DNA of 64,000 bases from Sodalis-like secondary symbiont of Drepanosiphum platanoidis (lineage in GTDB: Bacteria; Pseudomonadota; Gammaproteobacteria; Enterobacterales; Enterobacteriaceae), in the NCBI RefSeq assembly GCF_964059955.1, contig NZ_OZ060924.1, forward strand, positions 186,001-250,000, given 5' to 3'. Every line of letters begins with the position of its first letter. Position 1 is the first letter of the stretch. This document shows, piece by piece, positions 10,162-21,459 of the stretch. A program made the translations under genes and the position numbers. Below the pieces are notes generated by a model, which saw only the letters and a program-made list of their open reading frames with translations, was not told the origin of the DNA and did not search any database.

Positions 10162-11262
10162 ATGAAATTTATTATTCAAAGAGAATTAATATTAAAACCT
10201 TTACAAAAAATTAGTAATATTATATCAGGAAAAAATTTTCTTCCAATATTAAATAATGTTCTTATAAAAGTAAAAAAAAAATATATAAAATTAATAAGAA
10301 CAAATTTAGAAATAGAAATTATTATAAAAATAATTTCTTGTAAAATATATAAATCTGGAACAACTACAGTTCTTGCACGTAAATTTTTTGATATTTGTCG
10401 TAGTTTTCCAGAGTTATCAATAATTAATATTGAAATAAAAAATTTACGTTTAATTATTTCTTCTAATAAAACAAAATTTTATCTTTCTATAACATCAGAA
10501 AATAATTTTCCTAAATTAGAAATTTATACTTATGATTTACAATTTTTTATTCCTATAAATTTATTAAAAAATTTAATTAAATCCACTCAATTTTCAATGT
10601 CAAAAAATGATATACGATATTATTTAAATGGAATGTTATTTGAATTTTCTAAAAATAAAATAAAAAGTGTTACAACAGATGGTCATAGATTATCTATAAG
10701 TAATATGTTTATAGAAGGAATTAAATTTAATAAATCTATTATAATACCAAGAGATAGTATTAAAGAATTAATGAAATTTTTAGATAATAAAAAAGATTTT
10801 TTAAATATAAAGATTAGTAATAATAATATTTTTTTTAAAATAGGAAATTATAGTTTGATTTCTAAATTAATTGAAGGAATATATCCTGATTATAAAAATA
10901 TATGTTTAAAACAATATGATAATTTTTTACAAGCTGATTGTAATAAGTTATATGAAGCAATTTCAAGAGTATCACTTCTTTCTAATGAAAAATTCAAAGG
11001 AATTAGATTATATATAAGTAAAAATCAAATAAAAATTACTGCAAATAATTCTTCACATGAAGAAGCAGAAGAATTTTTAAATATTTTATATGAAGGAAAT
11101 AATATAGAAATTTGTTTTAATGCTATATATATTTTAGATGTTTTAAATATATTAAAATGTGATAAAATAAAGTTATTATTTAATAATAATTTTTCTGGTA
11201 TACAAATTGAAAATTTTTTAAATAAAGGTTCTATATATATTCTCATGCCTATGCATTTATAA
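10162..11262 (+). CDS. dnaN: DNA polymerase III beta sliding clamp
   Basis: The beta clamp is a homodimeric ring that tethers polymerase III to DNA. The 366 residues equal the E. coli length; three clamp domains can be followed, with VTTDGHRLS in the middle and the C-terminal LMPMHL matching the family ending VMPMRL. The sequence is more diverged and more Lys/Asn/Ile-rich than neighbours such as fusA. No Shine-Dalgarno sequence. In E. coli it lies between dnaA and recF; both are absent here, with fusA upstream and a 315-base gap then gyrB downstream. Confidence 0.95.
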   Translation: MKFIIQRELILKPLQKISNIISGKNFLPILNNVLIKVKKKYIKLIRTNLEIEIIIKIISCKIYKSGTTTVLARKFFDICRSFPELSIINIEIKNLRLIISSNKTKFYLSITSENNFPKLEIYTYDLQFFIPINLLKNLIKSTQFSMSKNDIRYYLNGMLFEFSKNKIKSVTTDGHRLSISNMFIEGIKFNKSIIIPRDSIKELMKFLDNKKDFLNIKISNNNIFFKIGNYSLISKLIEGIYPDYKNICLKQYDNFLQADCNKLYEAISRVSLLSNEKFKGIRLYISKNQIKITANNSSHEEAEEFLNILYEGNNIEICFNAIYILDVLNILKCDKIKLLFNNNFSGIQIENFLNKGSIYILMPMHL

Positions 11263-13992
<2,730 letters not shown>

Positions 13993-14119
13993 ATTTTTAA
14001 AAAATTTAATAAAAATTAATTATTTTATTTAGTTAAAAAATTTTTTAATAAATTATATTAAAAATTAATTTATAAATTATTAATTTTTATTTTTATTAAA
14101 ATTAAGTTAATATTTAAAA

Positions 14120-14157
14120 AATATCTGATTTTTAAAAAAAATCAGATATTTTTTTTA
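14120..14157. terminator. Bidirectional terminator between gyrB and gltX
   Basis: A 14-bp perfect stem (14120-14133 with 14137-14150) with an AAA loop contains the only clear G/C pairs in the junction (core ATCTGAT). T7 follows on the plus strand (14151-14157) and a T-rich tract follows on the minus strand, so it can end both convergent genes. The right arm and loop lie inside the last codons of gltX. Confidence 0.85.
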
Positions 14158-15538
14158 TTGAATATTTAATTCTAAAAAAAAATAAATCTCTTCCAATTAT
14201 ATAAATAATATCACTAATAGATGGTGTTTTTTCTATTCCTGTTATAATAATTCGTAATAACATATAAGATTCTTTTACATATGAATTAAATTTTTTTGTT
14301 ATATTGAATATTATATTTTTAATTGAATTAAGATCCCATTTTTTTAATATTTTTAATTTTTTATTAACTTTTTTAATAAAATTTAATGATGAAGTATTTA
14401 AATATTTTTTTATTAAAAAAATATTAAATTTTAAAGATTTTTTATAAAAATAATTAAAATGTATTATCATATCATTTAAAGTATTACATCGTTTTTTTAA
14501 AATTTTTATTACATTTTTTAATTTAGGACCATTATTAATATTAATTTTATTTTTTTTAATATGCCATTTTAAATAAAAAATAATATTTTTTATAGGAAGT
14601 TTGTTGATATATATATGATTTAACCATAATAATTTTTTATAATTAAATATACTAGGAGATTTATTTATTGATTTTAAATTAAATAATTTTTTCATTTGAT
14701 AAATATCAAAAATTTCTTGATTACCATAAGACCATCCTAATCTTACTAAATAATTTAATAATGCTTCTGGAAGAAATCCATAATCACGATATTTCATTAC
14801 TCCAATAACTTCATTTCTTTTAGATAGCTTTTTTTTATCTTCTCCTAAGATCATTGATAAATGAGCATATTCTGGTATTGGGGCATTAATTGCTTTTAAA
14901 ATATTTATTTGTCTAGGTGTATTATTTATATGATCTGATCCTCTTATAACATGTGTTATATTCATATCATAATCATCTATAACTACAGCAAAATTATATG
15001 TAGGAATTTTATTTTTTCTTTGAATAATTAAATCATCTAATTCTTCGTTATTAAATTTAATTGTTCCATGAATATGATCGTCAAATGATACAATTCCATT
15101 AATTGGATTACATAAACGAATTGTATAAGATTTTTTATATTTTTTAAAAGAATTAATATATCTACAATGTCTATCATATTTTGGTTTTATATTATTTTTT
15201 ATTTGATATTCTTTTAATTCTTTTAATCTTTTTTTTGAACAATAACATTTATAAGCAGTTTTATTTAAAAGCATTTTTTTAATAAAAAATTTATATCTAT
15301 TTAATCTATCTGTTTGAAAAATAGGTCCATGATCCCAATCAATATTTAACCATTTCATACTTTTTATTATTTGATTAATTGATTTTTTTGTAGATCTTTC
15401 ATAATCAGTATTTTCTATTCTTAAAAAAAATTCTCCTTTGTAATGTCTAGCAAAAAGCCATGAATAAAGAGCAGTTCTAATACTTCCAATATGTAAAGAT
15501 CCAGTTGGACTAGGAGCAAATCTAGTTTTAATTTTCAT
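14132..15538 (-). CDS. gltX: Glutamyl-tRNA synthetase
   Basis: GltX charges glutamate to tRNA-Glu. The 468 residues compare with 471 in E. coli. Class I motifs are HIGS (16-19) and KLSKR near 237. The zinc site pattern C-Y-C (about 98-100) and a later YDRHCR matches the E. coli zinc-binding insertion. The C-terminal anticodon-binding half is Lys/Asn/Ile-rich and weakly conserved. The last residues are encoded in the terminator stem shared with gyrB. As in E. coli, a tRNA-Val/tRNA-Lys cluster lies divergently upstream. Confidence 0.96.
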   Translation of the reverse strand: MKIKTRFAPSPTGSLHIGSIRTALYSWLFARHYKGEFFLRIENTDYERSTKKSINQIIKSMKWLNIDWDHGPIFQTDRLNRYKFFIKKMLLNKTAYKCYCSKKRLKELKEYQIKNNIKPKYDRHCRYINSFKKYKKSYTIRLCNPINGIVSFDDHIHGTIKFNNEELDDLIIQRKNKIPTYNFAVVIDDYDMNITHVIRGSDHINNTPRQINILKAINAPIPEYAHLSMILGEDKKKLSKRNEVIGVMKYRDYGFLPEALLNYLVRLGWSYGNQEIFDIYQMKKLFNLKSINKSPSIFNYKKLLWLNHIYINKLPIKNIIFYLKWHIKKNKININNGPKLKNVIKILKKRCNTLNDMIIHFNYFYKKSLKFNIFLIKKYLNTSSLNFIKKVNKKLKILKKWDLNSIKNIIFNITKKFNSYVKESYMLLRIIITGIEKTPSISDIIYIIGRDLFFFRIKYSIKKISDFF

Positions 15539-15628
15539 AAAAATATTTACCTATTTTATAATAATATTTTTTATTATATATAATTTTTATTTTTTATAAA
15601 ATAAAAATTTTAATTTTAATAAAAATGA

Positions 15629-15657
15629 TTGACTCAATCTATTACTTATTTTAATAT
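15629..15657 (+). promoter_or_regulatory. Promoter of the tRNA-Val-tRNA-Lys unit
   Basis: TTGACT (15629-15634, five of six) is followed by a 17-base spacer and TAATAT (15652-15657, four of six). The end of the -10 is 19 bases before the mature 5' end of tRNA-Val, leaving room for a short leader. The -35 match stands out in this base composition. Confidence 0.65.
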
Positions 15658-15676
15658 AGTAATAATAAAAATTAAA

Positions 15677-15749
15677 AGGTGATTAGCTCAGAAGGTAGAG
15701 TGCCTCTTTTACAAGGAGGAAGTCGGCGGTTCGATTCCGTCATCACCTA
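15677..15749 (+). tRNA. tRNA-Val (anticodon UAC)
   Basis: A full cloverleaf can be drawn: acceptor 15677-15683/15742-15748, D arm from 15686, anticodon stem 15703-15707/15715-15719 with TAC at 15710-15712, T loop TTCGATT at 15730-15736, discriminator A at 15749. It matches E. coli tRNA-Val(UAC) closely except that pair 1-72 is A-U rather than G-C. No CCA is encoded. Cotranscribed with tRNA-Lys nine bases downstream, as in the E. coli valUXY-lysV cluster beside gltX. Confidence 0.97.
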
Positions 15750-15758
15750 AAAATTTCT

Positions 15759-15831
15759 GGGTCGTTAGCTCAGTCGGTAGAGCAGTTGACTTTTAATCAA
15801 TTGGTCGCAGGTTCAATTCCTGCACGACCCA
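15759..15831 (+). tRNA. tRNA-Lys (anticodon UUU)
   Basis: Cloverleaf with acceptor GGGTCGT/ACGACCC, anticodon TTT at 15792-15794, T loop TTCAATT and discriminator A. It is nearly identical to E. coli tRNA-Lys. CCA is not encoded. It lies nine bases after tRNA-Val with no promoter between, so the two are one transcript. Confidence 0.98.
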
Positions 15832-16025
15832 AATAATTTTAAAAAAATTAAAATATAAAAACTTTATATAAATCTTAATTTTTTAAATTTCTGTAATATA
15901 TAATCCTAAATATAATTTTATTATTAAAATAATAATTAATTTTAATATTTAAATATTATTTTATTATTTATATATATTTTTTTAAAAAATTTTAATTAAT
16001 TTTTATAAAAAAGGAAATTATTTTA

Positions 16026-17159
16026 ATGATATTAAAACAAAATAAATCTTCTAAAAAAATTTTAAAAAAAAAATATATTAATAATAAAATAAAAAAAATT
16101 AATTTTTTAAATATGAATAGAGAAAAATTATATATTTTTTTTAAAAAAATAGGAGAAAAATCTTTTAGAGTTCATCAATTAATGAAATTTATATATAATA
16201 ATTTTTATGATAATTTTGATTATATGACAAATTTTAATAAAAATTTAATATATAAATTAAAAAAATATGCAGTAATAAAATATCCTTCTATTATAGATCA
16301 AAAAATATCTTATGATGGTACAATTAAATGGATTTTAAAAATAAAAAATCAAAATATAGAAATGGTTTATATTCCTGAAAAAAATCGTGCTACTTTATGT
16401 ATATCATCTCAAATAGGATGTTTTTTAAATTGTAGTTTTTGTTATACAGCTAAACAAGGATTTAATCGTAATTTAAAAGTATTTGAAATAATAGGACAAT
16501 TATGGACTGCTTCTAAATTTATTTTTTTAAATAAATCATTAAAATTAAATAAAATTACTAATGTAGTTATGATGGGTATGGGAGAACCTCTTTTAAATTT
16601 ATCTAATTTAATTCCATCTATAAATATTATGTTAGATAATTTAGGATTTAATTTATCTAAAAGACGTATTACAATTTCTACTGTAGGAATAGTTCCAGGA
16701 ATAGATAAACTAAAAAATATGGTAGATGTTTCATTAGCAATATCCCTTCATGCTCCAAATGATTATATAAGAAATAAAATAATACCAATAAATTATAAAT
16801 ATAATATTAAGAATTTATTAAATTCAGTAAAAAATTATTTATTTAAATCTAAAGCTAATAAAAATGGAGTAACTATAGAATATGTTATGTTAAATAACAT
16901 AAATGATAAAATAAAACATGCACATCAATTAGCAAATTTATTAAAAAATATACCTTGTATAATTAATATCATACCATGGAATAAATTTCCAGGAACAAAT
17001 TATAAATGTTCTTCTAATGAAAAAATTAATAAATTTATTAAAATATTAAAAAATTATAAAATTATTGTTTTTATTAGAAAAACTAGAGGAGATGATATAA
17101 ATGCTGCATGTGGACAATTATCTGGAAATATCCATAATAAATTTTTATTTAAAAAATAA
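16026..17159 (+). CDS. rlmN: 23S rRNA/tRNA adenine-C2 methyltransferase
   Basis: RlmN is a radical SAM enzyme that methylates C2 of A2503 in 23S rRNA and A37 of some tRNAs. The iron-sulfur cluster cysteines are C132, C136 and C139 in CFLNCSFC. The two mechanistic cysteines are present: C125 in RATLCISS and C362 in AACGQL. The 377 residues compare with 384 in E. coli. AAGGAAA lies upstream of the ATG. It opens the E. coli-like series rlmN-hisS-bamB-der; rodZ, ispG and yfgM, normally interspersed, are gone. Confidence 0.97.
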   Translation: MILKQNKSSKKILKKKYINNKIKKINFLNMNREKLYIFFKKIGEKSFRVHQLMKFIYNNFYDNFDYMTNFNKNLIYKLKKYAVIKYPSIIDQKISYDGTIKWILKIKNQNIEMVYIPEKNRATLCISSQIGCFLNCSFCYTAKQGFNRNLKVFEIIGQLWTASKFIFLNKSLKLNKITNVVMMGMGEPLLNLSNLIPSINIMLDNLGFNLSKRRITISTVGIVPGIDKLKNMVDVSLAISLHAPNDYIRNKIIPINYKYNIKNLLNSVKNYLFKSKANKNGVTIEYVMLNNINDKIKHAHQLANLLKNIPCIINIIPWNKFPGTNYKCSSNEKINKFIKILKNYKIIVFIRKTRGDDINAACGQLSGNIHNKFLFKK

Positions 17160-17287
17160 AAAATTTGTTTATTTTAAAAATATTAATTTAATTAAAAATT
17201 TGTATAAAAATAAAAATATTTAAAATAAATTATAAATAAAATATACAAATTATTTAAATAATAAATAAAAAAATTAGAGAAAAAATA

Positions 17288-18595
17288 TTGAAAAAAATAC
17301 AATCTATTAGAGGAATGAATGATTTTTTACCAAAAGAAACATACTTATTTAAAATAATTGAAAATTATTTAATAAATATTTTAGAAAATTATGGATATAA
17401 AGAAATTAGATTTCCAATTATTGAATATACTTCTTTGTTTAAAAGAACTGCAGGTGAAATGACAGATGTTATTCAAAAAGAAATGTATAGTTTTAAAGAT
17501 AAAAATGGAGATTGTTTATCTTTAAGACCTGAAGGAACAGCTGGTTGTGTAAGAGCATGTATTGAAAATGGATTATTTTATAATAATAAAAATCAAAGAT
17601 TATGGTATATAGGTCCTATGTTTCGTCATGAAAGACCTCAAAAAGGTAGATATAGACAATTTCATCAATTAGGAATTGAAAGATTTGGTAAAAATAACCC
17701 AGAAACTGATGCTGAATTAATTATATTAATTTATAGGTTTTGGAAAAAACTTAATATTGATAAATATATTTTATTAGAAATAAATTCACTAGGATCAATT
17801 AAAACACGTTTAAATTTTATAAAACAATTAACAATATTTTTTTCATTTTATAAAAAAAAAATAGATAAAAAATATCAAAAAAATATATATATTAATCCAA
17901 TAAGATTATTAGATAGTAAAAATAAATATATAAAACATTTATTACAAAAAAAAAATTTTCCTAAGAAAATTTTAGATAAAGATTCTTATGATCATTTTTC
18001 TAAATTATGTTATTTTTTAAAAAAAGCAAAAGTACCATTTATAATAAATAAAAAATTAGTTAGAGGATTAGATTATTATAATAAAACAGTTTTTGAATGG
18101 ATATCTAATATAACCGAAATGAAAAAAACTATATGTGGTGGTGGTAGATATGATAATTTAGTTAATATAATAAACAAAAAATATAAAGTTCCAGCAGTAG
18201 GTTGTGCTATTGGTTTAGATAGATTATTTATATTAATTCAAAATATTAATTCTAAATATATTAAAAATAATTATATATATAATATAAATAATATAAATAT
18301 ATATTTTATATATCTTGGTAAAGAATCAAAAAAATCTTTTATAATTTTATCTGAAAAAATTAGAGATTTTTTTCCTAAAATTTGTTTAATAACAGATTTA
18401 GTTAATTATAATTTAAAAAAATTTTTAAAAAAAATAAATAAATATAATATTAAAATATTATTAATATTAAATGATGAAGATAATAAAAATAAATTAATAA
18501 AAATAAAAAATTTTATTAAAGGAACACAAGAAGTTATTAAACAATCTTATTTAATAAATAAATTAAAAAAAACTTTTAATGAAAATTTTAAATAA
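17288..18595 (+). CDS. hisS: Histidyl-tRNA synthetase
   Basis: HisS is a class II synthetase that charges tRNA-His. The 435 residues compare with 424 in E. coli. Motif 2 is RHERPQKGRYRQFHQ; the histidine-specific signatures are LVRGLDYYN and CGGGRYD, and motif 3 is GCAIGLDRL. The start is a TTG: the next residues KKIQSIRGMNDFLP line up with E. coli AKNIQAIRGMNDYLP one residue shorter, and the next in-frame ATG would remove the conserved start. GAGA lies upstream. An A10 run (17946-17955) lies in frame. Confidence 0.95.
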   Translation: MKKIQSIRGMNDFLPKETYLFKIIENYLINILENYGYKEIRFPIIEYTSLFKRTAGEMTDVIQKEMYSFKDKNGDCLSLRPEGTAGCVRACIENGLFYNNKNQRLWYIGPMFRHERPQKGRYRQFHQLGIERFGKNNPETDAELIILIYRFWKKLNIDKYILLEINSLGSIKTRLNFIKQLTIFFSFYKKKIDKKYQKNIYINPIRLLDSKNKYIKHLLQKKNFPKKILDKDSYDHFSKLCYFLKKAKVPFIINKKLVRGLDYYNKTVFEWISNITEMKKTICGGGRYDNLVNIINKKYKVPAVGCAIGLDRLFILIQNINSKYIKNNYIYNINNINIYFIYLGKESKKSFIILSEKIRDFFPKICLITDLVNYNLKKFLKKINKYNIKILLILNDEDNKNKLIKIKNFIKGTQEVIKQSYLINKLKKTFNENFK

Positions 18596-18717
18596 ATTTT
18601 TATATATTTAAAATTTTTTATTAAAAATTTAATAAAAATTAAATTTTATTTATTTATAAATATATGTTTAAATTTATATATAATTAATATATACCTTATA
18701 TAATAAGAGAAAGTTAT

Positions 18718-19896
18718 ATGAAATTTAATAATTTAATTATTTTATTATTTTTATCATTTATTATGATGATTTCTGGATGTTCTTTATTAAATTTAAATAA
18801 AATTAATAATTTTAATAAATCTTTATATGAAAAAAATAATAAATTTTATTTATTTAAAATATGGGATTTTAAATTAAAAAAAAATAAAAATATTTTTAAT
18901 ATAAATCCTATAATTGATAAATCTATAATTTTTATAGCTTCTAAAAATGGAAAAGTTTATGCATTAAATATTAATAATGGAAAAAAAATTTGGAAAAGAG
19001 ATTTATCTATTTATAGTAATATTTTTTTAAAAAATATTGAACATTTATCTGGAGGATTATCAAAAAATAAAAATAAAATTTATATAGGAAGTGAAAATGC
19101 AAATTTATATTCATTAAATTCACAAAATGGAAGTATTATATGGAGTTCTTCAGTATCTGGAGAAGTATTATCTACTCCTATAATAAAAAATGGTTTTATA
19201 TTTGTTCATACTGGAAATGGTATGATTCAATCATTATATGAATATAATGGATTAATTAAATGGACTTTAAATTTAGATAATTCTTTATTTTCTTTGAGAA
19301 AAGATTGTGACCCTGTAATTTATAATAAAAATATTATTGTTGGAGATAATGAAGGAAATTTAAATTCTATAAATATTAAAACTGGAAAAATTATTTGGAA
19401 AAAGAAAATAAATATAAAAAATAATGAAAAAGAAAATAATTTATATTTACAAGGTATAAAATCTAAACCAATTATATATGATAATATTATATATACAACA
19501 TCATGTAATGGAAATATATTTGCATTAGATGCAAAATCTGGAAAAACAATATGGCATAAAAATATTGGATCTTTAATTAATATGTTATTAGATAATTTTT
19601 GTTTATATTTAGTAGATAAAAATGATAATATTATTTCTATAAATATAAATAATGGATCTATTATATGGAAACAAAATATATTAATTAATAAAAATATTAC
19701 GTCTCCTATTTTATATAAAAATTATTTATTATTTGGTGACAAAAAAGGATATATTTATTGGATAAATAAAAAAAATGGAAATTTATTTATAAAACAAAAA
19801 ATAGATAATAATAAAATTTTAAATATTATAAATAATAAAGATAATCAAATTATTATTCAATCAGAAAAAGGATATATAAGTTCTTTTACTATATAA
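18718..19896 (+). CDS. bamB: Outer-membrane assembly lipoprotein BamB
   Basis: BamB is the beta-propeller lipoprotein of the BAM complex that folds outer-membrane proteins. The 392 residues equal the E. coli length. The signal peptide ends in a lipobox ISGC with Cys21. Repeated blades with a pattern of ALNINNGKKIW type (for example about 80-90, 136-146, 273-283) match PQQ-like propeller repeats. GAGAAAG lies upstream of the ATG. It sits between hisS and der as in E. coli, with yfgM lost. With bamA in the window it shows at least two BAM components are kept. Confidence 0.95.
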   Translation: MKFNNLIILLFLSFIMMISGCSLLNLNKINNFNKSLYEKNNKFYLFKIWDFKLKKNKNIFNINPIIDKSIIFIASKNGKVYALNINNGKKIWKRDLSIYSNIFLKNIEHLSGGLSKNKNKIYIGSENANLYSLNSQNGSIIWSSSVSGEVLSTPIIKNGFIFVHTGNGMIQSLYEYNGLIKWTLNLDNSLFSLRKDCDPVIYNKNIIVGDNEGNLNSINIKTGKIIWKKKINIKNNEKENNLYLQGIKSKPIIYDNIIYTTSCNGNIFALDAKSGKTIWHKNIGSLINMLLDNFCLYLVDKNDNIISININNGSIIWKQNILINKNITSPILYKNYLLFGDKKGYIYWINKKNGNLFIKQKIDNNKILNIINNKDNQIIIQSEKGYISSFTI

Positions 19897-19974
19897 TTTT
19901 AAAAACAAATTTTAATTATTAATTAAAAATTAAATTTAAAATATTTTATATAAAAATTAAAGGTTATAAAAATC

Positions 19975-21354
19975 ATGTGTTCTACTGTTATTTCTTTAAT
20001 TGGTCATCAAAATGTAGGAAAATCTACTTTATTTAATAAATTAACTAATAGTAATGATGCATTAACAGCAAATTTTCCAGGATTAACTAGAGATAGAAGA
20101 TATTCTAATATAGAAATTAAAAAAAAATCTTTTACTATTATTGATACTGGTGGAATTTGTTATACATCTAAATCTGAGAATATTCAAAAAAAAATAATAT
20201 ATCAATCAATAATAGCTATTAAAGAATCAGATATAGTTTTATGTATTCTTGATGCACAAACTGGAATTATTAAAGATGATTATGAAATAATTGAATTAAT
20301 TAGAAATAAAAATAAATATTTTATAGTTATTGTTAATAAAATTGATGGAATTAATTTAAATTATCTTAATGAATTTTATTCTTTAAAAGTAAATAAAATT
20401 ATTTTTATTTCAGCAATAAATAATATAGGAATAAAATATCTTATAAAAAATATTTTAAAACTAAAAAATAAAATAAATAAAAATTATAATAATATAATTA
20501 ATAAAAATTATATAAATAAAAAAAATAAAAATATTTATATAAAAATTTCTATTATAGGAATGCCTAACTCTGGAAAATCTACTTTATTAAATTGTTTTTT
20601 TAAAAAAAATAGAACAATAGTTTCTAAAGAACCTTTTACTACAAGAGATAGTATATATGTTCCTTTAAAATTTAAAAATAAAAATTATTTATTTATAGAT
20701 ACTGCTGGTATAAGAAAAAAAAATAAAATTAAATTAATTGAAGAAAAATTTTCAGTTGATCAAACAATTAATTCTATAAAAGATTCTAATATAGTTCTTT
20801 TAATAATTGATGCAAATAAAGGATTATCAAATCAAGATATAATCTTGTGTCATATTATAATTAATAAAGGAAAATCTTTAATAATTATAATTAATAAATG
20901 GGATTTAATATCAATATATAAAAAAAAAATAATAAAATCTTTTTTAAAAAAAAATTTATATATTTTTAATTTTTTTCGTATACATTTTATTTCTGCATTA
21001 TATAATAAAAAAATTTCTAATATATTTAATTCAATAAATGAAGCATATTCAAATTCCAAAAATAATATAAATACTTCATTAATTACAAATATAATGAAAG
21101 AAGCTATTAAAAAACATAAACCTCCTTTAGTAGGAAAAAAAAAAATTAATTTTAAATATTCTCATATGATTGAAAATAATCCATTTATATTAAAAATATA
21201 TGGTAAGAGAGTAAGTTTAATTCCTAATTTTTATAAAAGATATTTAATAAATTATTTTCATAAATCATTAAAAATCATAGGAACTCCTATTAATATTCAA
21301 TTTCAAGAAATTTTTAATAAAAATAAAAGAATTAAAATATATAATAATTTTTAA
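19975..21354 (+). CDS. der: Ribosome-assembly GTPase Der (EngA)
   Basis: Der has two GTPase domains followed by a KH-like domain and is needed for 50S assembly. G domain 1 has GHQNVGKS (10-17), DTGG and NKID; G domain 2 has GMPNSGKS, DTAG and NKWD. The 459 residues compare with 490 in E. coli, the difference being mainly the linker between the domains and the C-terminus. An A11 run at 21135-21145 is in frame. AAAGG lies upstream. It ends at a long hairpin shared with the convergent lpd. Confidence 0.96.
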   Translation: MCSTVISLIGHQNVGKSTLFNKLTNSNDALTANFPGLTRDRRYSNIEIKKKSFTIIDTGGICYTSKSENIQKKIIYQSIIAIKESDIVLCILDAQTGIIKDDYEIIELIRNKNKYFIVIVNKIDGINLNYLNEFYSLKVNKIIFISAINNIGIKYLIKNILKLKNKINKNYNNIINKNYINKKNKNIYIKISIIGMPNSGKSTLLNCFFKKNRTIVSKEPFTTRDSIYVPLKFKNKNYLFIDTAGIRKKNKIKLIEEKFSVDQTINSIKDSNIVLLIIDANKGLSNQDIILCHIIINKGKSLIIIINKWDLISIYKKKIIKSFLKKNLYIFNFFRIHFISALYNKKISNIFNSINEAYSNSKNNINTSLITNIMKEAIKKHKPPLVGKKKINFKYSHMIENNPFILKIYGKRVSLIPNFYKRYLINYFHKSLKIIGTPINIQFQEIFNKNKRIKIYNNF

Positions 21355-21382
21355 TTATTAATTTTAAATTAAATGTTTATAT

Positions 21383-21447
21383 ATAAAAAAATAAAAAATT
21401 ATTATATATTTTATATAAAATATTTAATAATTTTTTTATTTTTTTAT
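21383..21447. terminator. Long AT hairpin between convergent der and lpd
   Basis: The 65-base segment is nearly a perfect palindrome: its outer arms (about 21383-21404 and 21425-21447) pair with one bulged base, one T:T mismatch follows, and the centre is itself an 18-base perfect palindrome. It holds T7 runs on both strands and is flanked by T-rich DNA. Its position between the two stop codons suggests a bidirectional terminator. Confidence 0.6.
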
Positions 21448-21459
21448 AAAAATTTTTTA

